Shown: positions 5,969 to 9,480 of the stretch, in pieces | Position numbering within the stretch: the first letter of the stretch is position 1 | Layout: the number at the start of each line of letters is the position of its first letter | Assembly (NCBI GenBank): GCA_009921985.1 | Contig: RFWS01000041.1 | Coordinates: forward strand, 1-9,480 | Source: a bacterium | GTDB taxonomy: Bacteria; Verrucomicrobiota; Verrucomicrobiia; Methylacidiphilales; Verrucolacustridaceae | Direction: 5' to 3' | Length of the DNA: 9,480 bases | Made by a program: the position numbers and the translations under genes | Notes under the pieces: generated by a model | What the model was told of the DNA's origin: nothing | The model's input: the letters and a program-made list of their open reading frames with translations, nothing else | The model's database searches: none

Positions 5969-6919
5969 ATGCCAATCAGCGTAGTCACAGGTGGAGCAGG
6001 CTTTCTTGGATCCCATCTAACCGACCGCCTGTTGAAAGAGGGCCATCAAGTGTTGGCCATCGACAACCTGATCACGGGCAACGAGAGAAACCTCGATCAC
6101 CTGAACGGCAACGCAAAATTCCGTTTTCTTCGCCATGACGTCACCCAATTTATCGCGGTGGAAGGTTCGGTTGACTTCGTGTTTCATTTCGCCTCTCCCG
6201 CCAGCCCGATCGATTATCTGGAACTTCCGATCCAAACCCTCAAGGTCGGCTCGCTTGGGACTCATAACGCCTTGGGCTTGGCCAAGGTCAAGGGTGCAAA
6301 ATTCCTGCTCGCATCCACCAGCGAGTGTTATGGAGATCCGTTGGTTCATCCCCAAAAAGAAGATTACTGGGGCAACGTGAATCCGATCGGACCGCGGGGG
6401 GTCTATGATGAGGCCAAGCGGTTTGCCGAGGCTATGACCATGGCCTACCACCGCTACCACGGGGTCGACACTAAGATCGTCCGCATCTTCAACACCTACG
6501 GACCCCGGATGCGATTGCGGGATGGTCGGGTGGTGCCGGCTTTCATTGGGCAAGCTCTGAAGGGGGAGCCCCTCACAATATTTGGGGATGGCAAACAGAC
6601 GCGCAGTTTTTGCTATGTCAGCGATTTGATCGATGGGATTTACCGTTTATCCCAGGCCGACTTCCACGAACCGGTGAATATCGGCAACCCTCTAGAGTTG
6701 ACGATTCTGGAGTTTGCCGAGCGGATTCGTAATCTGACCGGAACCAAAAGCGAGATGGTCCGAAAACCCCTGCCGGTGGACGACCCGCAACAACGCCGAC
6801 CCGACATCACCCGGGCCGAAAAACTGCTGGGATGGGAACCCAAAGTGGCGCTGGAGGACGGCCTTCGCGAGACCATTCGCTGGTTCCAAACCAATCTCGA
6901 TTCTCCTGCCAGAAAATGA
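5969..6919 (+). CDS. uxs: UDP-glucuronate decarboxylase (UDP-xylose synthase)
   Basis: This is a 316-residue short-chain dehydrogenase/reductase-fold enzyme that converts UDP-glucuronate to UDP-xylose using bound NAD+, feeding polysaccharide or glycan synthesis in the cytoplasm. The nucleotide-binding loop is GGAGFLGSH (8-16). The UXS-specific ASPASPIDY motif is at 75-83. STSECYGDPLVHPQ is followed by YWGNVNPIGPRGVYDEAKR, holding Thr117-Ser118-Glu119 and the catalytic Tyr146/Lys150 pair. The YWGNVNPIGPR block separates it from GalE and RmlB. It is shorter than animal UXS, which has a membrane anchor. The ATG at 5969 follows a short A-run without a Shine-Dalgarno sequence. The stop overlaps the ctpA start as ATGA, so translation is probably coupled. 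It is the first gene of a uxs-ctpA-tsaD run. Confidence 0.93.
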   Translation: MPISVVTGGAGFLGSHLTDRLLKEGHQVLAIDNLITGNERNLDHLNGNAKFRFLRHDVTQFIAVEGSVDFVFHFASPASPIDYLELPIQTLKVGSLGTHNALGLAKVKGAKFLLASTSECYGDPLVHPQKEDYWGNVNPIGPRGVYDEAKRFAEAMTMAYHRYHGVDTKIVRIFNTYGPRMRLRDGRVVPAFIGQALKGEPLTIFGDGKQTRSFCYVSDLIDGIYRLSQADFHEPVNIGNPLELTILEFAERIRNLTGTKSEMVRKPLPVDDPQQRRPDITRAEKLLGWEPKVALEDGLRETIRWFQTNLDSPARK

Positions 6920-8196
6920 ATCTACGGTTCGTACTGTCCGTCGGCTTTGCCGGGTGGATGTTCATCCCCGTCCTGCCCGCCCAGGAAAACAAGGACAAGA
7001 CTTCTTCAAAGGAGGAAGAGGGTCGTTATCGAAGTGCGCTCTTGTTTGCCAATGTTATCGAGCTCATTCGTGATGAGTATCTCGATCCCGAAAAAACCGA
7101 TTATGACAAGATGACCTATTCCTCGCTGCGGGGATTGTTGTCTTCCCTTGATCCCCACAGCGGTTTTCTGGATCCGGAGGATTATGCCATGATCCGCAAC
7201 GAAACGGAGGGACAGTTCGGCGGCTTAGGCATTTCCGTGGGCATGGTGGATGGCCAACTTACCGTCAACGTCCCCATCCAGGGAGGACCCGCGTTCCGGG
7301 CGGGACTGATGTCTGGAGACAGGATCCTGAAGATTGACGGACAGGGAACCCAGAAACTTACCTTGGGCGAAGCAATCCGGAAGTTGCGTGGACGTCCGGG
7401 CGCACGCGTTACCCTGACATTGTATCGGCCCTCGGAAAGCCGGACCTTGGATGTGCCCCTGGTCCGGGAGATGATCCAGGTGCCCACCTTGGCCGATGTC
7501 GGCCTTTTGCCCTCGTCCCAAACCGGCGGAGTAAAAATCGGTTACCTCAGGATCACCCAGTTTGGTGAGAAAACAGCCAGTGAGTTTGATCAGTCCATCG
7601 ACCGGTTGGAAAGGGAAGGAGCTTCTGGCCTGATCGTGGATCTTCGGGACAACCCGGGTGGGTTAGTTGATGCGGCGGTTGAAGTCGTCAGCCGCTTTGT
7701 GAGTCCCGGAACCCTGGTGGTGGCCACGGAGGGGCGGAAGGGAGCCATGGGCCGGTTTGAATACCTGGCGAAGCCGGCCACCGTGCTGGTGAATGGGAAT
7801 ACGGCCAGTGCGGCGGAAATCGTATCCGGCGCCTTGCAGGATCTGGGCAAGGCGGTGGTGGTGGGGGAGTTGACCTTCGGAAAAGGATCGGTCCAGACGG
7901 TCCAGCCGGTTGACGCCTCGATTGCACCTGCGGTGGCCGTTCGCCTGACCACGGCCCACTACACCACGCCGTCCCGCCGGAAAATCCATGGGGTGGGAAT
8001 TGAGCCGGACATCACGGCCCGGATGACGCCGGCCGAGGAAAAAGTCCTGTACCAGAGCCGCAGCCCGGGTCTGAGAAAAGCGGGCGAAGACGAGGAAGCG
8101 GTGGTGGATGAGCCTCTCAACCGGGCCGTGGATGTTTTCGCCGCACGGCGGGCAATCGTTGATGGTGCGGGTTCTTGGGATCGAAACTTCCTGTGA
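6916..8196 (+). CDS. ctpA: Carboxy-terminal processing protease (CtpA/Prc, S41 family)
   Basis: The product is 426 residues with a signal peptide (MNLRFVLSVGFAGWMFIPVLPA, then QEN), so it acts in the periplasm or at the envelope. A helical N-terminal region leads to a PDZ domain at about 95-180 (GGLGISVGM to VTLTLYRP), which recognises C-terminal tails of substrates. The protease core follows, with DLRDNPGG, then VNGNTASAAEI carrying nucleophile Ser298, then TFGKGSVQ carrying general base Lys323 and Gln327. The Ser-Lys and Lys-Gln spacings of 25 and 4 equal those of E. coli Prc, so it should be active. The start overlaps the uxs stop in ATGA. The last 35 bases also encode the start of tsaD in another frame. 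Its substrate is not evident from the context. Confidence 0.96.
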   Translation: MNLRFVLSVGFAGWMFIPVLPAQENKDKTSSKEEEGRYRSALLFANVIELIRDEYLDPEKTDYDKMTYSSLRGLLSSLDPHSGFLDPEDYAMIRNETEGQFGGLGISVGMVDGQLTVNVPIQGGPAFRAGLMSGDRILKIDGQGTQKLTLGEAIRKLRGRPGARVTLTLYRPSESRTLDVPLVREMIQVPTLADVGLLPSSQTGGVKIGYLRITQFGEKTASEFDQSIDRLEREGASGLIVDLRDNPGGLVDAAVEVVSRFVSPGTLVVATEGRKGAMGRFEYLAKPATVLVNGNTASAAEIVSGALQDLGKAVVVGELTFGKGSVQTVQPVDASIAPAVAVRLTTAHYTTPSRRKIHGVGIEPDITARMTPAEEKVLYQSRSPGLRKAGEDEEAVVDEPLNRAVDVFAARRAIVDGAGSWDRNFL

Positions 8197-9190
8197 CGAA
8201 ACGGCCGCCGCCCTGGTGGAGGCGGGGACTCCGGGACTTCGACTGATCCGGGAACGGCTGGCCACCCGCCCGGAGGAGAGCGCCGCGCTCGGCGGCATCG
8301 TTCCGGAGTTGACCGTGCGGCAACATTTGGAACTGTTGCCCAAAATCGTTCAGGAGGTGTTGGGCAAAGAGGATGCCTTGGCGGCCGTGGGAGCCACCGC
8401 CGGACCGGGTTTGGCTCCGGCCCTTCTGGTGGGATTGGCGTTCGGAAAATCACTCGCCTGGGCGTATAAATCCTCCTTCCACGCGATCAATCATCTGGAA
8501 GGACATATTTTCAGTCCGTTTGTCTCCCGGGGGAAGTGGCCCGAAAATCCCCATTTGGCCCTGATCGCCAGCGGCGGCCACACCCTTTTGGTTGACGTTC
8601 CGGATGTCTCGCATCGAAAGATTATCGGAAGCACAAGGGATGACGCGGCGGGGGAGGCGTTCGACAAGCTGGCCAGAATGGTCGGACTCGGTTACCCAGG
8701 CGGACCGGAAATCGAAAAAGAGGCGGCGAAAGGTGAGGTTGGGAAGATAAAGCTGCCGCGCCCCATGCAGGGTTCGGAGGAGGGGGACTTTAGTTTCAGC
8801 GGACTGAAAAACGCGGCCCGACTCTTGTTGGAGAAAAAGCCTGAGATTGCCCAGCCGGGAGCATCCCGATCCGATTTTTGTGCCGAGGCGCAGGCTGCCA
8901 TCGCCGAATGCTTGGCGGACCGTTGCCGGTTGGCCTTGCGCAAGACGGGCCGGAAATTGCTGACCGTCAGTGGGGGAGTAAGTGCCAACCGGACGGTGGC
9001 ACGTGCCCTGGAGGAGGCCGCCCGGGCCGAGGGAGCCACGTGGCTCAGTCCGTCGGCAGGATGGAACACGGACAACGCGGGGATGATCGCGGCGGTGACG
9101 GCCCGACGGTGTCTCGACGGAGTTGAATCTGACTGGGAGAGCGATGCCGACCCGCGTTGGTCGGTGGCCTCAGGCCAAAACGGAGAGTAG
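8162..9190 (+). CDS. tsaD: tRNA N6-threonylcarbamoyladenosine transferase subunit TsaD
   Basis: TsaD (Kae1/YgjD) transfers threonylcarbamoyl from TC-AMP to A37 of ANN-decoding tRNAs, with TsaB and TsaE, in the cytoplasm. The product is 342 residues. Visible motifs are VLGIETSCDETA at the N-terminus, TAGPGL (79-84), the metal-binding HLEGH with His111 and His115, SGGHT (137-141), DDAAGEAFDK (160-169), DFSFSGLK (209-216), GGVSANR (271-277) and TDNAGMIA with metal ligand Asp304. Two usually conserved features differ. The H-x-x-Y before GGxVPE is replaced by Ser40...Leu43, and the proline in the peptidase-M22 signature is Ser105. ATG 8162, or GTG one codon later, is fixed by the conserved start and lies 35 bases inside ctpA. 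No Shine-Dalgarno sequence is seen. The 3' end overlaps bioD. Confidence 0.96.
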   Translation: MVRVLGIETSCDETAAALVEAGTPGLRLIRERLATRPEESAALGGIVPELTVRQHLELLPKIVQEVLGKEDALAAVGATAGPGLAPALLVGLAFGKSLAWAYKSSFHAINHLEGHIFSPFVSRGKWPENPHLALIASGGHTLLVDVPDVSHRKIIGSTRDDAAGEAFDKLARMVGLGYPGGPEIEKEAAKGEVGKIKLPRPMQGSEEGDFSFSGLKNAARLLLEKKPEIAQPGASRSDFCAEAQAAIAECLADRCRLALRKTGRKLLTVSGGVSANRTVARALEEAARAEGATWLSPSAGWNTDNAGMIAAVTARRCLDGVESDWESDADPRWSVASGQNGE

Positions 9191-9480
9191 CCAACCGGGA
9201 ATCTCCAACTCCTTTGCCTGGGTTAACATCTTCGCGACCGGAAGCTTTGACCATTCCTCCAAAATTCCCGGGTTGGTGCGAGCCGCGGCATCCTCCTGGG
9301 CCCCGTGGAAATTCATGATGATTCCGGGAATGGAAAGACCGGCGTTACGGATGGAGTCCGTGGTGAGCAGGGTGTGGTTCAGGGTCCCGAGTGTCGCCCG
9401 GCAGACCACCAGAACAGGCAGCCCCAGTTCCCTGGCCCACTCGCGCACGGAGTGGGTGGAGTCCATCGGTACCCGCCAAC
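9170..9480 (-). CDS. bioD: Dethiobiotin synthase BioD, C-terminal part, cut by window edge
   Basis: The frame is open to the window edge, beginning WRVPMDSTHSVREWARELG, so the Met at 9466 is internal and the true start lies to the right. BioD closes the ureido ring of dethiobiotin from 7,8-diaminopelargonate, CO2 and ATP in biotin synthesis. The visible part has W-R-V-P (the end of the family GxGGxxVP loop), LPVLVVCRATLGTLNHTLLT (the strand and conserved LGxxNHxLLT block) and GIIMNF, the nucleotide-recognition region. The N-terminal P-loop is outside the window. The alternative is another P-loop amidoligase-type enzyme, but the LGTLNHTLLT motif favours BioD. It converges on tsaD with a 21-base overlap of coding ends. 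Confidence 0.9.
   Translation of the reverse strand, partial: WRVPMDSTHSVREWARELGLPVLVVCRATLGTLNHTLLTTDSIRNAGLSIPGIIMNFHGAQEDAAARTNPGILEEWSKLPVAKMLTQAKELEIPGWLLSVLA

Noticed and set aside
7663..8453. Long minus-strand open frames antisense to ctpA and tsaD
   Set aside because: They are rich in Arg, Pro and Ser, show no recognisable motif, and lie opposite two well-conserved genes. Such shadows are expected in GC-rich coding DNA.

Overview
The window looks like chromosomal, mostly housekeeping DNA from a moderately GC-rich Gram-negative bacterium, most likely of the Verrucomicrobiota/PVC group. This is an inference from the FTLVELLVV-type prepilin, the standalone eukaryote-like Ser/Thr kinase, the UDP-xylose synthase, the S15 sequence style and a C-terminal-Phe outer membrane protein. 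No 16S rRNA or other decisive marker is present. I see no insertion sequence, prophage, CRISPR, tRNA, rRNA or defence system.

Layout. At the left edge, on the minus strand, lies rpsO (ribosomal protein S15), followed after a 198-base spacer by a start codon that may open pnp at the window edge. Divergent from rpsO, after an intergenic region holding a degenerate heptamer tandem repeat and a hairpin, comes a plus-strand envelope block (660-3336). It encodes an exported protein of unknown function, a probable outer membrane beta-barrel and an exported FKBP-type prolyl isomerase. queA (queuosine tRNA modification) faces this block on the minus strand, and the two stop codons touch. queA starts back-to-back with a type IV pilin/pseudopilin-like gene. 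The pilin gene's tail overlaps an oppositely oriented soluble Ser/Thr protein kinase. Divergent from the kinase is a tightly packed plus-strand operon: UDP-glucuronate decarboxylase, a CtpA/Prc processing protease and tsaD (t6A tRNA modification). Its last gene overlaps tail-to-tail with a partial bioD (dethiobiotin synthase) that runs off the right edge.

How it fits together. Two tRNA-modification genes, one ribosomal protein gene and one cofactor gene are interleaved with envelope and secretion functions: FKBP chaperone, beta-barrel, PDZ protease, pilin and UDP-xylose precursor synthesis. The exported prolyl isomerase beside a probable barrel protein suggests, but does not prove, a folding-helper/client pairing. 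The most notable structural properties are extreme compaction (three tail-to-tail gene pairs with no spacer, a 4-base and a 35-base head-to-tail overlap, and divergent start codons two bases apart), the near-absence of recognisable Shine-Dalgarno sites, and the heptamer repeat upstream of the unknown exported protein. I do not see evidence for a new multi-gene system. The least explained items are the unknown exported protein with its repeat-bearing leader, and the initiation signals.
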